A stretch of DNA of 64,000 nt from Mesostigma viride. Its lineage: Eukaryota > Streptophyta > Mesostigmatophyceae > Mesostigmatales > Mesostigmataceae. Made by a program: the position numbers and the translations under genes. This document shows, one piece after another, positions 10,615-23,100 of the stretch (position 1 is its first letter; every line of letters starts with the position of its first letter). The stretch is taken from contig RPFO01000072.1 of the NCBI GenBank assembly GCA_009746045.1, positions 2,305,985 through 2,369,984 on the forward strand, given 5' to 3'. The notes below the pieces were generated by a model. That model did not search any database. It was not told the DNA's origin and saw only the letters and a program-made list of their open reading frames with translations.

Positions 10615-12361
10615 CTAGTTTTTTGACTCAGGTGGGTCTGGGAGTGCTCCACTGCCTGATGGTGGAAGCTGCTCAGGTGGTGCTGGAGGCTCATCCTCGT
10701 CCCCCCCATCCTCCTCATCTGCCAGCAGCTGCATGAGAGCGTTCACCATCCTACGCTTATCCTGTCTGCTGAAGGGCCGAGCGCGGGACTGGAACCTCCC
10801 AGAGGGCTGGAAGTTGGGCTGGAACCCTGGCTGCATCCGGTGATCGCCAGCAGGAACGCCAGGAGGAAGGTTGGGTGGCCTGGGAGATGGCAGGGCGCCA
10901 AAAGGTCCTCTCGTGGCAGGGGGAAACTGGTCCCGTCTAGGGCAGTCCCGTGCAAAGTGACCTGGCTGGTTGCAGATAAAACAGTTACCCTGGGTGGGAT
11001 CCAAGGCATTGAGCTCCCCAGGAGGTCATCCAGCTGGTTCAGGGACTTCTTGATGGGTGGCACTGGCGTGGCCACAGGCTCCCACTTGACAGAAAAAGCA
11101 GGCACACGACAAAGGGTGAGCACATAAGACAACACCTTGTCCCATTGCCAGTCCACGTAGTCGAACTGGGAGAAGTGCTTGTCCACATCCAGTCGCACGT
11201 GGGAGCCATGCCATGCAGTAGTCTGTGAAGCGCCTCTGCGTCAGAGCATTGGGGAATCTTGGCTCTAAGGTTGGTGAATTGCTCCACGAACTGTGGCAGC
11301 GTCAAACCAGCCTGCGTACAGTTAGCCAGTGCGTCCCGATCCATGCGAAGCTGATCCTGGGGTAACAGAAACCGGCGAAAGCCCAATAGGAGAGAGGGGA
11401 GGTCGGTACACGCACGTCCAGCCACAGAACGCAAAAACTCATCAAAACGGTCGCTGGCACTGTCGCTCATCCGCTGCCTAACCATTCTCTTCTGGATGTC
11501 CATCGTGAGACGTTCCTCTGCCTTGGGCCCGTAGTTGGCGAAGTGGATAGCGAAGACATCCTGAAACTTGGTGGAGAAATGGTCGAAGCTGCGATGGGTA
11601 AGGTTGGTCAGCGATAGCTTGTCTACCGACTCCACCTTGGGAAAAGGAACAGTACGAGGATACAAAGACGTGAGCTCCATCACTGGGGCGTGTGGTGCAT
11701 TCTGACTCTCCGGCATTGTCGCAGCCACCGAGAGCCGTGGAGGCTCATGCCCCTGTGCATCTGTCCCTTCATCAACAAAAGGAGCGTCAACCGCATATAC
11801 CCTTCGTGTACCCAGTGTTGGAGACGGTTGATCCACGAAAACAGACTCTCCATCGCCCGCCTGCCCTTGCGACTCAAGTTGCTGCACACGCGCAATAGTC
11901 CTACCCACACTCTTCTCCAGCGCTTCCGCCACACTTCTAGCTCTCGCAGCTTCCTCACGTTCATGTTGTAATCGAATTTTCTCCGCTGTCAGCTCGTCAG
12001 CCGCTAGCCGAGTGCCGTCTCGCCCCGGCACCGTGTTGTAGCCAAAACGAATAGCCGAACCGTATTCGGGTGCTGGCGAACGCGTGTCTCCACGTTGGAA
12101 ACCGTGGTCCACCTCTACCAATGCCACGCAGGGAGGGCTCGCCTGGTTGCACACCGAGGGGCAAGATGGAGAACTTTGGGCCGACCGACAGCGAATATCT
12201 GCGGGAAGCAGACATTAAGGTGGTATCTCCAAATAGTTGACGTCTGGGAGTAGATGATGAAACCCTTTCATCACCGGTCGTCCGTTGAGCTGCTAAAGAT
12301 GTGGTTGCATCTTCAACTCTCTTACTTGATAACGGTGGTTGTGTCTCCGGGTTACTCATCA
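10615..12361 (-). pseudogene. gypsy 1 gag with CCHC zinc knuckle, frameshifted
   Basis: Gag runs in pieces: 12361 to about 12160 from MMSNPETQPPL, then 12154 to about 11200, then to about 11010, and finally 11004 to 10615. The shifts fall at the overlaps of these frames. A coiled-coil-like stretch, AEKIRLQHEREEAARARS, precedes the capsid-like region (FDEFLRSVAGRA and LPQFVEQFTNLRAKI). The nucleocapsid knuckle CFICNQPGHFARDC near 10965 is intact, and the C-terminus is proline-rich and acidic. With three shifts it is a pseudogene. Confidence 0.82.
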
Positions 12362-12568
12362 CTCCATGGGTCGCGCATGCCGGACTGGGGAACGTTAGAG
12401 ACTTATGGGCTCAAGGCAGTTCTCAGAGCAAGACTGTCACATAAGGATGAGTCACACTCTTAAGAACTGTCCGAATACACAGCATAACGTACCCTCTCTG
12501 GGTCTGGCAAGAATTCCATTGTTAATCGTGAACTAATACTGTCAAGACAACCAACACCTAGGTAGAAT

Positions 12569-12580
12569 CCTCCGATACCA
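12569..12580 (-). other. Primer binding site of gypsy 1
   Basis: On the - strand the bases TGGTATCGGAGG follow the LTR end after one base. They resemble the plant initiator-Met primer site TGGTATCAGAGC and would pair with a tRNA 3' end finishing in ACCA. Confidence 0.72.
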
Positions 12581-12581
12581 A

Positions 12582-13160
12582 TGTAACGACTAAAAATGTT
12601 GTGTTTGCAACAGCCTCAGTATCGAACATTAGCGTGAAAAGATCTTTATACCTGGGTTGGAGTCGCGACAGATAACTTCACGTCCAGAGAAGCAATGAAG
12701 ATGGATCTTCAACAGTTAAGGGAATGAGTCCCCACCCTTGTTAGACACAACAGACAAGTTATATCCAAGTCGACTATCTGTTGAAGTTATAGTCGACTTT
12801 TGGCAAGGGTTGTTTGATTGATGAAACAAGGAAAACCTTGAATTACACCATAGCTTTAGCTCTCACGTACGCACACATGCACGGCCGCCCCAAACAGGAT
12901 AAAAGTCATCGTGCACGCAGCATCCATCCAACCCTAACCCGGAAGGACCAATCAAAAGTGAGGATCACTCAAGATAAGATCTTAGCCTCCGAATCCTCCA
13001 CACAACACAAAGCCAGCACATACGAAATCTCAATGACCTGGAACCAAATCCACCAGGTACAACGGTACTGCAGAGAATCTATGACTGACTAAACAACACC
13101 ATGCAAAGTACCCTACGTGGATCAGGCCACGACCAATGAGGGTAGAATGTCCATCTTCCC
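12582..13160 (-). repeat. 5' LTR of gypsy 1 (outer end uncertain)
   Basis: The inner end begins TGTAACGACTAAAAATG on + (…TTACA on -), immediately next to the primer site. The outer end cannot be fixed because the 3' LTR is outside the window; one candidate is the ACA at about 13097. The LTR contains an 11-bp perfect inverted repeat, AAGTCGACTAT at 12767-12777 and its complement at 12789-12799, flanked by a second nested ACCCTTG/CAAGGGT pair. Confidence 0.55.
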
Positions 13161-15116
13161 AGTAAAAGTCCTAAATTTAGGACCAAGTGGAATTAAAAAA
13201 TATATATGCAAACATTAAAATTTGACCCTGGCATTCGTGCCCATGACAGATAACACACTTTTTTAGTTTCTATCAAAAACCTGGGGTCAAATAATTACAT
13301 TTAGTGCATGAATGGGCCCTGCCACCTGCCAGACCTCAAAGCGCGAATTTGGCCAAAATGTGGGTTTTAGGACCATTAGGACCAATTATTGTCAACGCAT
13401 GACCATGCTATCCACACGGTCCCTTGAGCATCTTACAAGCGCTAGGGGACCCTACGAGGCCTTGGGATGGCGGGGCAGCGTATAACAAGGCCATACCCTG
13501 CTGTGGCTGCCTCTATATATATACGCGTGATTAACGGTGTCACGGATGGTGCAGGTAATGCAATATAGGGTTGCATGGTTGCTGAGGTTGCCCGGCTTGA
13601 ACATGGCCCACCCCTTGCGGTAAACTTTCTCTAAGCATATGCCAAACCTTCTTTGACATCACGGACATGCTGGCCACCACCCAGCGATGAAAAAACATTG
13701 CATTTGCATTGCAACTAACACATGAATGCAGCCAAATCAAGTTACAAAACAACGTTGTGCTAACATGCAACGCTTTGTGAGCGAATTCAGGGTGCATGTA
13801 ACACGTAAACAATACTGTATATACTGTCTGAGAACACCCTGAACGACTGCAGGCCATAGGACAATGGTTTATAACTAACACATGAGTAAAACTGCTCTTA
13901 CGCATGTGTGTTTTAGCTGCAGCGGACGACGAAGATAGAGACGTAAAAAATTGTATGACGTAAACCAACTATGTGTGACAGTTATGTGCACAGAGAGCGT
14001 CCCCTCTTTTTAGGCATAGCTGGCTGACTCAAAACACCACGACAGCGTTGCCAGTTACACTCATGATCTAGGACAACCCGGCACTTACCTGCTACTTACG
14101 TCGCCTCATTCCAGATGGTTGCAAAAAAGTCGCTGAAATCCGCAGCGAGGTCAGCTTTCCGAGAGCTGAGCGCACCAAAGCTGGCCAACCGGTTCGACAA
14201 TGATATAAACCACGCTTGTGCTGCGTTCTAGGTCCAAGAAATACCGAAAGTGAAGACCTATAAGGTGCGCTCGCTGCCCAGCCTGAACGTCCCTAAAACA
14301 TGGTCGACAATGGAAATCGGGCAAGAATATCACGGCCCAGGCGCTCCCATGTCAAATACTCCGTTTCTAAACTCCAGACTATAATAAAAATCGTCCACAA
14401 AAATTTCCTGGCTTGATTCGCACCACCATTGCTAATACACTAACATGTTTGTGCCAAAATCGACCCTCCGCGAGCAGACGATCTGCGACCCATTTGTGTT
14501 GTGCCGCTGTGATACAGCGCTACACATAAAAACTTGCGCAGAAAATATTCACAGCCTTTAAGCATAACTAACAACCTTTCGTTTTTGCTACTGGGCGCCC
14601 GAAATGATAAACGCACGTGAAAACGCCGGCCACGATTGTCAGGTCGCCATATCCACCTCACTTCATTCCCGCACCCACTTTTTCGCTCCAAAATCGGTTA
14701 TATTTTTGGTCGAGGTACCTACTTTCCCGCCATTATACCCGGTACCCGGGTACGGAATCCGGGTACCATGTGCCGGTACCACGGGTCGGGTACATCATGC
14801 CGGGTACGGTCCACATGGGGTACGGTCCATATAGTGACCCCCCCCCCCGGTACCTCGGTTATAGTGACCACTAGGACGATTTAGGACAAAGTCCTAAATT
14901 TAGGACCGTGGGATGATTAACAAGAACAATAGATTCGACAGATCTCAGCAGGCCCAATATCTATCAGACGTCGAAGCCTCCTAACTTCTCAAATAATTGT
15001 CCTAAAGAACTCATAATAAGATTCAACAGTAGGAAAACTTTGGATGTAACATTTGGTTGTTACAACATTTATCTCGTTTGCTGGTCAGCTTTACGAACAA
15101 ACGATTGGCCTTCCTA
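13161..15116. other. Non-coding repeat-like stretch
   Basis: No convincing gene. A - frame at 13540-13968 has no recognisable domain. The 16-bp palindrome GTCCTAAATTTAGGAC occurs at 13168-13183 and again at 14891-14906. Truncated forms such as TAGGACCATTAGGACC (near 13370) and TAGGACGATTTAGGAC (near 14871) lie just inside, which suggests the two ends of a non-autonomous element of about 1.74 kb. A GGTAC-rich patch sits at 14724-14860. Confidence 0.5.
14724..14862. repeat. GGTAC-rich cluster
   Basis: The pentamer GGTAC, or its complement GTACC, occurs about ten times in roughly 140 bp, several times as full GGTACC. It includes CCCGGTACCCGGGTACGG and two close copies of a GGGTACGGTCCAYAT motif around 14803 and 14818. 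Confidence 0.8.
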
Positions 15117-15600
15117 TTAAAAATTAAAATTAAATTATAACATGCCTCCGTTGGGAGATCATGAAGCACATATTCCTTGATGGGTGGTGGAGTGGAGAGA
15201 GCCGCGTAATCGGACTATCCTAACGCTAATCTATCTAGTCTAGAAAAATCCTAACTACCCGACTCATCAAAACGCCTCCTCCTCTTGGGGGGAGGTGGCT
15301 TGCCCACAGGGTCGGGCGTGTGAGCCTTGACAATCTTCTGCCACCACGTCTTGTTCTGCATGGCAGTCCAAAGAAGGGAGAGAGAGTGGATGCGGTATTC
15401 AAACTGGGCTGGGACCAGTAGGTCATCCAGCAACATCTGGACGTAGTTCATGACATGTTTCCCTACCCTTTTGGGAATGCCCTTGGGGCCAGGCCAGGTC
15501 GGAATGTACGTGCCGCCCTGGCTGGCCAAGCCGCTGGGGGCCTGCCAGACCAAGAGCGGTGTCGACCTGGCTGGTGCGAGCAAGGTGTCCTACAAATGCT
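15117..15600 (-). mobile_element. LINE family A, 3' end fragment
   Basis: This is the 3' end of a non-LTR retrotransposon on -. The C-terminal peptide includes GKHVMNYVQMLLDDLLVPAQF and ends with a basic KRRRRFDESGS. Its tail on - is TTATAATTTAATTTTAATTT, a short-repeat tail instead of a plain poly(A). The same 3' end is found at 44671-45569 and, more diverged, at 39262-39640; a further internal copy is at 43383-44230. Confidence 0.8.
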
Positions 15601-16395
15601 ATCCTACGCTGTGCATGGCCTTCCTATGGAGATCAACAAATTGCGCCGGGCTACCAAGGTAGACGCCCTGGCCACGCAGGTCCCCGATCGAGCTAGATCG
15701 CCAAGCGAACGGCCACCATCGCCGCCCAACCCGCCCGGCCGGGTCGGGCCAGCGATGACCCCTCGACTCGTGCATCCTGGGCGGACCTGCTAGTACGTTC
15801 AAGATCCAGGCAACCGATACCACCACTGCCATTACCATCAAGCTACAGGAGCTGACACGCGCCGCGAGGCTGCGGCTGACCGCGACCGCCGCCGCTGCCG
15901 GGTCATCCCATCAGGCGCTTCGATTAAGGAGCCGGGGGATCGAGACCCCAGACTTTCTTCTCGAAGAGATCAGGCCGGAATCGACTCTTCAGCCGCGCAT
16001 GGAGCTGCCAGGTATCACACTGCAGGGCGCCTACGCACCGCCTGCCCCATCCACGGGACAAGGCTGGGCCCCCAGGTCGATCAGTGGTCCTCACCTTCAG
16101 GGACATCGCTGCGCGAGTAATTCGGTTCCTCTCTCGCCGCAAGAAGCTGGCGCGTACCCCCTGGTCGCTTGACGACGACCTGACGCCAGCCCAGCAGCTA
16201 GCAACAACGCCGCGACCCGAGTGGCCTGACTTTATCCGCCACAAGTCCAACCGTGAGAAGCCCCAAGCGTACCGACTGGCGGAGCGGGGACCTAGCTTGA
16301 TGTCAACAACAAACTGTGGAAGCCCCCCCGGGATCCCCCGGCCGGTCGGGATAGAGCAAGCTAGTGTTCTAGATCTATGGGCGGGCAATTAGAAT
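15600..16395 (+). pseudogene. Degenerate LINE ORF1-like fragment
   Basis: Short open pieces on + in different frames include DDPSTRASWADLL near 15755 and, at 16084-16392, LSRRKKLARTPWSLDDDLTPAQQ. The arrangement of a basic run followed by WSLDDDLTPAQQ resembles the C-terminal end of ORF1 in some algal LINEs, by memory only. The frame is broken between the pieces. It directly abuts the - strand LINE A end. Confidence 0.4.
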
Positions 16396-17101
16396 GGGAC
16401 AGCCAGTTAGGCATTATTGCACGTCTTGGCATAAAGCACATTATAGCTCAGCATTGCTGCACTAGGCTCTAGCTGTCTAGATTCTATGTGATGGCATTTT
16501 CAGCCATGGCGCCTTGTGGCCATTTGCTCGCGCCTTGGCCAACGTCTTGAGCCCACCTCACCTTATAAGCTATGCATCAGCCTACTGATGGTACTGCATG
16601 GTTATATTGCATCCACAGTGTTGCGCCCCGGCAGGCTCTGCTATGGAGAGAGCGCTCTGTGGCCTGCCCACTTAATTGTGGCAGTAAGAGAAGCTCGGGC
16701 GCCCCCCCTCCTTCTCATTGTGTATGTTCCTTTACTCATGCAAGTACTTGCATATCTGTCTCCCTCCACGCAGGTCTTCGATCCTACTTATCCACGTACG
16801 CGGCTCGATCCCGCCGTCTTCGCGTCTTTCCTCTCAGATAACTACAGTGTACCCTAGTCCTTCCACGACGTTGGAATGCCATGCGTCCAGAAATAGTTGT
16901 CTCACTAGCGTAAGAATAATAATCAGATTTCATCTGAGCTATCTTCTGCAGTAATGTCAGAAGAGACACCATTAATTCCATTTCCGCACTGACGACTAAT
17001 TATGCTCACGAGCATGATGCAGTCCCCATGTAAATCCATTAATTCGTTAAAGGCTTTAGCAAGTAGTTTTGTTAAAGGTAATGAAAAGCCAAGCACACGC
17101 G
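16396..17101. other. Helicase 3' flank with a dispersed repeat
   Basis: No gene seen. About 75 bp at 16650-16725 (TCTGTGGCCTGCCC then CCTCCTTCTCATTGTGTAT) match 59079-59150 with several differences, so this is a low-copy dispersed repeat. The 3' UTR of the helicase must lie near 17000-17100. Confidence 0.45.
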
Positions 17102-20100
17102 CTATTTGCTTTTCTTCATGTCTCGGTATTTCCGCCTCGTCGTATCTACAGGCCGTGCTGGCTTCTCGATCCCAAACCTGGCGGCGCCCCTGCGCCCGAT
17201 CGGCCGCGGCGCATCTTCCTCTTTACCACCGCGTCTCCCGGGGGGGGCCGACGATGACCGCCCTGTACCAGCCTTGCCACCCGAGGGGGCACCCCATTTC
17301 CCTCCGCTCGCGTCCCGCTCCTTTCCATACCGACCATTTCCCTTCTTGGCCGGGTATGGCCCATCCCTGGACCCATATGCCCGGGGTGGCACGGACTGTG
17401 ACCGGCGCTGCACGCTTGACTCCTCGGATTTGCGCATCGTCAGCTCGACGCGGCTGGACGTGAGGTCGTCCAGCGGCTTGCCGCTGCGGAGCGCGTCTTC
17501 GATCTGCTCGGCGAGCACCTGGTCGCGTTTGGTCAGCAGGCTGGTGATCACACCTGGCAGAGACACGTGGCACGGCCAAGTACATGATGATGATGAAGCA
17601 CAGGATCAAGCCGTCCATATAGGCAACAAGAAGGTGCAACAAACCCCAACAACAGAAGAAGGGTCAACCAGATGCACTGGCTGACATTCATTCACGATCT
17701 GCGTGCCTGCATTCGGAGTGCCATGCGTCAGGCAGCCCCATTTTTAGGACGAACCGTGACAGCTGAGAACCCTAGTTAATGAAAGTAACTGTCCACAAAA
17801 TTGCTGGCAGGCAACACTGCTGCCATCCGTCAAAAGCTTTTGAGCAAAAAAGACAGGCTATGCAAGGTGGGGAACCAGGGGCATCATCCCACAAAATAAA
17901 TACATAGTAACCAGAGTCACCGCAAAATGCATGCGCCGGTGATGGTTAACAAGGTGCCTCGGCTAGGAGGCTCGCATAATGAGAAGCAGCAACAGCATGA
18001 GAAGCAGCAACAGCATGAGAAGCAGAACGGCAGGCTCACCTGTGTTGCCAGCACGCGCGGTGCGCCCTGTCCGATGGATGTAGTCCACCTGGCAGCCCAA
18101 GATATGTCAGGCGCATGGCAGGGAGCAATCATACAAGGAAAAAAGAGATAGTCATGGTGGGCACGGCGTTCGCAGGCTGTGTCTATGCTGCGCACAGGGC
18201 TAATCCTCGGTCTGCTAGCATGTAGTGCTGTTTCAAGCATGCTCTTGCTTCAAGCATGCTGTGCAATCAGGCACAACTGCCTGGTTGGTAGCATCCATGG
18301 CGAGCAGATCATTCCTGTCTGACGGGATGGCACTCGCATGCATAAATGGCATGTGACGGCACTCCCTCACGCACCGGATTCAGTGGGAAGTCAAAATTGA
18401 TGATGTGCTGCACTTGCAAGTCCAGGCCGCGGGCTGCCAGGTCAGAACACACCAGCACCTGCAGGTGGCAGGGGCATGTGAATTGGGCCGTCCTCATCCA
18501 TTGAAGAAAGTTAGTTATGCCCGGCGTAGCATAATTTGCATGCACGCCGGGGTCATGGGGAACTGAAGGGATCACTACAATAGGGCCAATTAGGCCCCGA
18601 CAGTACACGTAAACATGTGCAAGCCCCCCATATCTATGCCGGTCTGAGACGACACCTTCCAGTAGCATGCACGTAGTGCCATGTCAAAGGCCATGCCCAC
18701 TCACGAGCTTGAACATGCCATGACAAACAAAGCAGGCCAGAGACCACCCTCATTACAATTCGTTCAAGTGGCCCGCCGGAGCGGCTGTACAATTTTTCCC
18801 AGTGAGCGCGCTGCCAAGTGTACTTGTGGGCAAATTTTTAGGTGCCCCGTCACTTCGAGGTACTAAAAATTAGGCTACGGTACGAATTCAGCGAATTTCA
18901 GCGAATTTTCAGTCGAACCAAAGGAAGTGACGCCAACTACCAAAACGTTTCCGTTACGAATTTTCAGCCCAACACTCGCGCAAAATGAAGTGACGGCAAC
19001 TACCAAAAAGTTTCCGTTACGAATTTGCACTCCCACACGTTTGCACAAGAGGAAGTGACGGCAACTACCAAAAAGTTTCCGTTACGAATTTTCAGTCCCA
19101 CACTTCGCGCAAATTTTAGTAGGGCTGCACGCAAGCTACCTTTCAAAATTTTGCGCTAGTATGGAACGCAATTCATTCGTCCGGAGGAATGCTGCTCGTC
19201 AACTGCCCCCGTTCAGAAAGTTGCGCCGAACTTTACTTGAGATTTGGAAATCTGAACGTGCGGTTGGAGTTTCGCGGGGAAACCCAAGTTCCCCAAGTAA
19301 TTCACCAATGACGCGCTTCGAACACTTGCCCGCTAAAACCTAAGCAGCCGCTCCGGCTGGCCACTTAAACGAAACTTGATGCTGCACCACGCACGCTCAA
19401 AACCGTCAACGGAAGGCTGCTAGGGAACCAAGAATCTTCTGGCAGATTCCTAGCAAACGTCGCTATCCACCTGCTCGCCCGCTCACTCGTCTGCTCACCA
19501 CCAGAGAGGCATCCGAGCGTCTACCATCCGCGGCATTGCCAGTGCACAGGGTGACGGGGACAAGAAAACGCGTTTCTGAACAGTGACGATTACCCAATAC
19601 TGCGGGTGCCCCTTACAGCCACACAAAGCAGGAAACGAGGCCCCTCATTACCATCCTCTTTATGCTCTCCATGCTCTCCAAGTCTTCATGCTACGAGGCG
19701 CAGCAGTCTGAACGGCAGCTTGGCCCTGCTGAAACACCGCCCATGATACCCCGCAGACTGGTTAAGGAACACAGCAGCGGAAGGAACACAGCAGCTGAAG
19801 CCCCACACCCCTTGCACCAGACTCTTAAGCACGCCCCATTCATTCATTCATTCCATGCCTCCTTTGGGATAGTCACGGACTACCAACTTTTGAGTAGGTA
19901 CCTTCCATCCCTGTTTGATGCACAGCAAGAAGGGGGCATGGACCCACCCCTTCTTGAATTGCCTTGAAAGGCAGGTCACAGGTTAAATTAAACAGCTCAC
20001 TGGGAGAGTCTAGCAACTGCTGTGGGCGCAATAAAGCTTCGACATCGCAAAAGCCGATAGCGGATGCAGTAAGGCTGCCCCGTGCATGGTCCAGTGGCCA

Positions 20101-23100
20101 CAGATAGGCTTGGAACTGACTTAGAGGCGCCGGTGTGGGAGAATATAAAGGCCTCTCCCGGAGCCTAAAGGGTTTTAGGGGCATACCCAGGGTTCACCCA
20201 CAACCCCCATGCCCGCCCCCACCTCCAGTTTGCGCCACAGACCTTTCAGTCGGAACTATACATGCCCCAAAACCTAGACAGACACCCTATCCCCTGAACA
20301 AACCCAACGAACTGACCAACCACTTTAACGCTGGCCCTCGGCATCCCTAATGTCACACCCACGTCCCACAGATACTTTACTCTTAGCATCACTTGATACC
20401 ACCCGAACACCACCCGAACATCACACGCCTTCATCATTCCTTTCCTTTCCCCCCAAGCCCTACCTTTGGCGCGGGCTCTTCGTCGTCATCATAGTCACCA
20501 CCGCCCTCGTCCCCGTCCTTAGCGCCTCCTCGGAACAGCTTCAGACCCTCGGCACGATCCGCTGCTGGCACCGCCCCATGGTAGTTGATTGTCTCCACGC
20601 CGGCATCGTTCAAGTAGTGGTCCACGGCGCGACAGCTGTCCACCGTGTTGCAGAAGACCATCACGCGCTCCTCCTTGCGCACCGCCTTGTCCACCAGCTG
20701 CGGGCGGCAGAATGAAAGAAATTGCCGGACGGGCAGCAGAACAAGAGAAGACATACCATTAGAAAAGAAATAGTGAATAAAAGAAAACAACACAAGAAAA
20801 ATCCAGACAGGTGGCAGAATAAGGCACGGCAAGGCGATTACACGAGGCCACGAGAAAGCCAGATACAAGGCCAGGCAAAGGCCGTACGCGGGCCTGGCAA
20901 TGGATAAAAATAACACAAGCCAGGCCGCGGGATGACCCTAGGGCCAGCCAGAAATAGCAGGCAGCGAGAGGACCCCAAAGGACCCTGTAATTTTCTGCGC
21001 CGAGGACACAGCTGGCCGATGATAGTGTGGTGGTGTGCAACCAGCCGCATGGTTTGTGGCGGTGTGCAACCAGCCACATGGTTTGTGGTGGTGTGCAACT
21101 AACAGTATGATTTTCACAACACCCATGACATCAAACGCAAGGTGTGCACGCGTACCAATCAGCCATGCACCGTGCATTTTTAAAAAAAGGACAAGCTTGA
21201 TGCACCACTTCAAAGAGTAAAAAGAGTGATGAAAAAGAACAAAAAAAACATGGTGTTAAAAGAGGTTGAAGAGATGTGCACTTCAACCTCTTTAAGCCAC
21301 CATGGCAGAGGGCAGAGGGCCAGGGCTGAGATACAATCTTAAGTTAACGGTGAAACATTAGCAAGATTGTATTCTCATAAAACAAAAGAGGCAATGGCGG
21401 ATCATTGCCGGCCTAGCTTGCTAAAGGCATAGTCCACCGGCACACAAGCTGACATCATCCTAAATTATTTAACACGGGCATGCGTCACACCCTGGCCGGA
21501 ACGGTGCTGAACACGCCACTACAAAACTAACGTGGCCACACACACCCAGGCTAGTACGTTACCTGTACAAGCCTTAAAACTGACAAGCATAAATCTCGCC
21601 CATCGCCCCCTTGGACCGGTCCGAGTCCACTATACAATAACTCACTAAAACGTTCAGCCAAAGATTCGTTAAGCAACCAGCCGACCCTACAGGTCCCTAG
21701 CTTCACAGCCGGTGCACTACTAACAAAACCATTATGAATCTCCGCCAGCAAGACGTATAATACCCACTAAAAAATAGCCGCTGACCCTTATAAACAACCG
21801 GTTCTTTCCAGGAGAATTTAGGCGAGCATAAAGAACGGATCCGTCAGCCCATGTCGCAGACAGCCTTCCACATAGCAGGCCAAGGCATAGCGGCCCTATC
21901 TTTCCCGCATGCGTTCATGAAGTACATTCAGAAAACCGAATAGGCTATCCGCGTGTTGGTCATATCCCGCACACAAGCCACCACCACGCGCCTGCTCGAG
22001 GTCGCCGAGCCGGCTGCCCCTCGCTGGCATCCCGTTTGAACAAAATGATGCTATAGTATAGCGTCCCGTAGCCCAGATACAAGTCCGGTAGTAGTATCCC
22101 CGTGACCCAGATACACGTATAGCGTCCCGTGACCCAGATACAAGTCCGGTAGTAGTATCCCCATAACCCAGATACACGTATAGCAACCCTTTCATGTGCA
22201 GGCGGCCACCACGCACCCGCTTGAGGTAGTCGAGCCGGTTCTCCCCTGCCGGCACGGTAATGAAGTTGTGGCGTGCGCTGGCCACCCCCTTGTGCAGCGT
22301 CGACGTCTTCACGTGGGCCATGCTGGGGAACTTCTCGGCGATCATGTTGGCGATGCCCTGTTGTGGCCATGCAGGCACGCGGGAAGGTTGGGACAGGTTG
22401 CAGCCGCAAAGGCAACTTGCACTTGAGAGACACATGGGGACGATGTGTCGCACATCTTGGTGAAAGATGTTTGAGGAAAGATGTGGCACACAAGGGGAAC
22501 GACAAGGGGGTGGTCACTGCCCCCGCCTCGCCGTGCATCCATCCATCAGGGGTGAAAGGTACCTGAGTGAATGGGAACGAGTCGTTGGCGATCATATCGG
22601 CGATGCACGGCCATGAATGCAAGCGGGGAGGTTTGGACAAGGACCCAGGGACAGTGCAAATGTGACGTTACTCTAAACCACCAAAAAAACACCAATTTTA
22701 CAACCGATTGTACAAATGTACAATTATAAATACCTTTAGCATGCTAGCGAATCAACCTGCGGTACTTTCAAGATGATTGTGGCCACGAGCAAGACTTAAC
22801 TGTGTCAGTAAGCGGTGATGCCTTCTTTAAAATATGCAAGCCTTATTGACGCTTGGATTGGGCGCTTTGACAGAATGTGCATTCTTGAGAATACCTTGAA
22901 CATAAGACTGAAAAAAAAATGATGATAATAATGAAGGTTTTATAATAAGCCTTAACGGCAGTCCAAAGTAAACAAACCGTGAAAGTTTTGCGAACCCACG
23001 CGGAAATCATGAAGGACCCCACCTGGGGGGGTGGAGTGTGTGTGTGTGGGGGGGGGGAGAATTTCCTGCGAATGATACCAACAAACATGGTCATAACCAT

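Larger units (their letters stand above)
6971..13160 (-). mobile_element. Ty3/gypsy LTR retrotransposon 1, decayed, 3' end cut off
   Basis: Read leftward from about 13160, the element has a 5' LTR, a primer binding site, gag with a CCHC knuckle, then protease, reverse transcriptase, RNase H and integrase. PR-RT-RH-IN is the Ty3/gypsy order. The integrase frame ends at 6970, where the CACTA element is inserted, so the last part of integrase and the 3' LTR are missing from the window. Several frameshifts break gag and pol, so this copy is not autonomous. The outer edge of the LTR near 13160 is approximate. Confidence 0.85.

Noticed and set aside
13540-13968. 142-codon - frame.
   Set aside because: No domain, odd composition, in a repeat-like region; chance frame likely.
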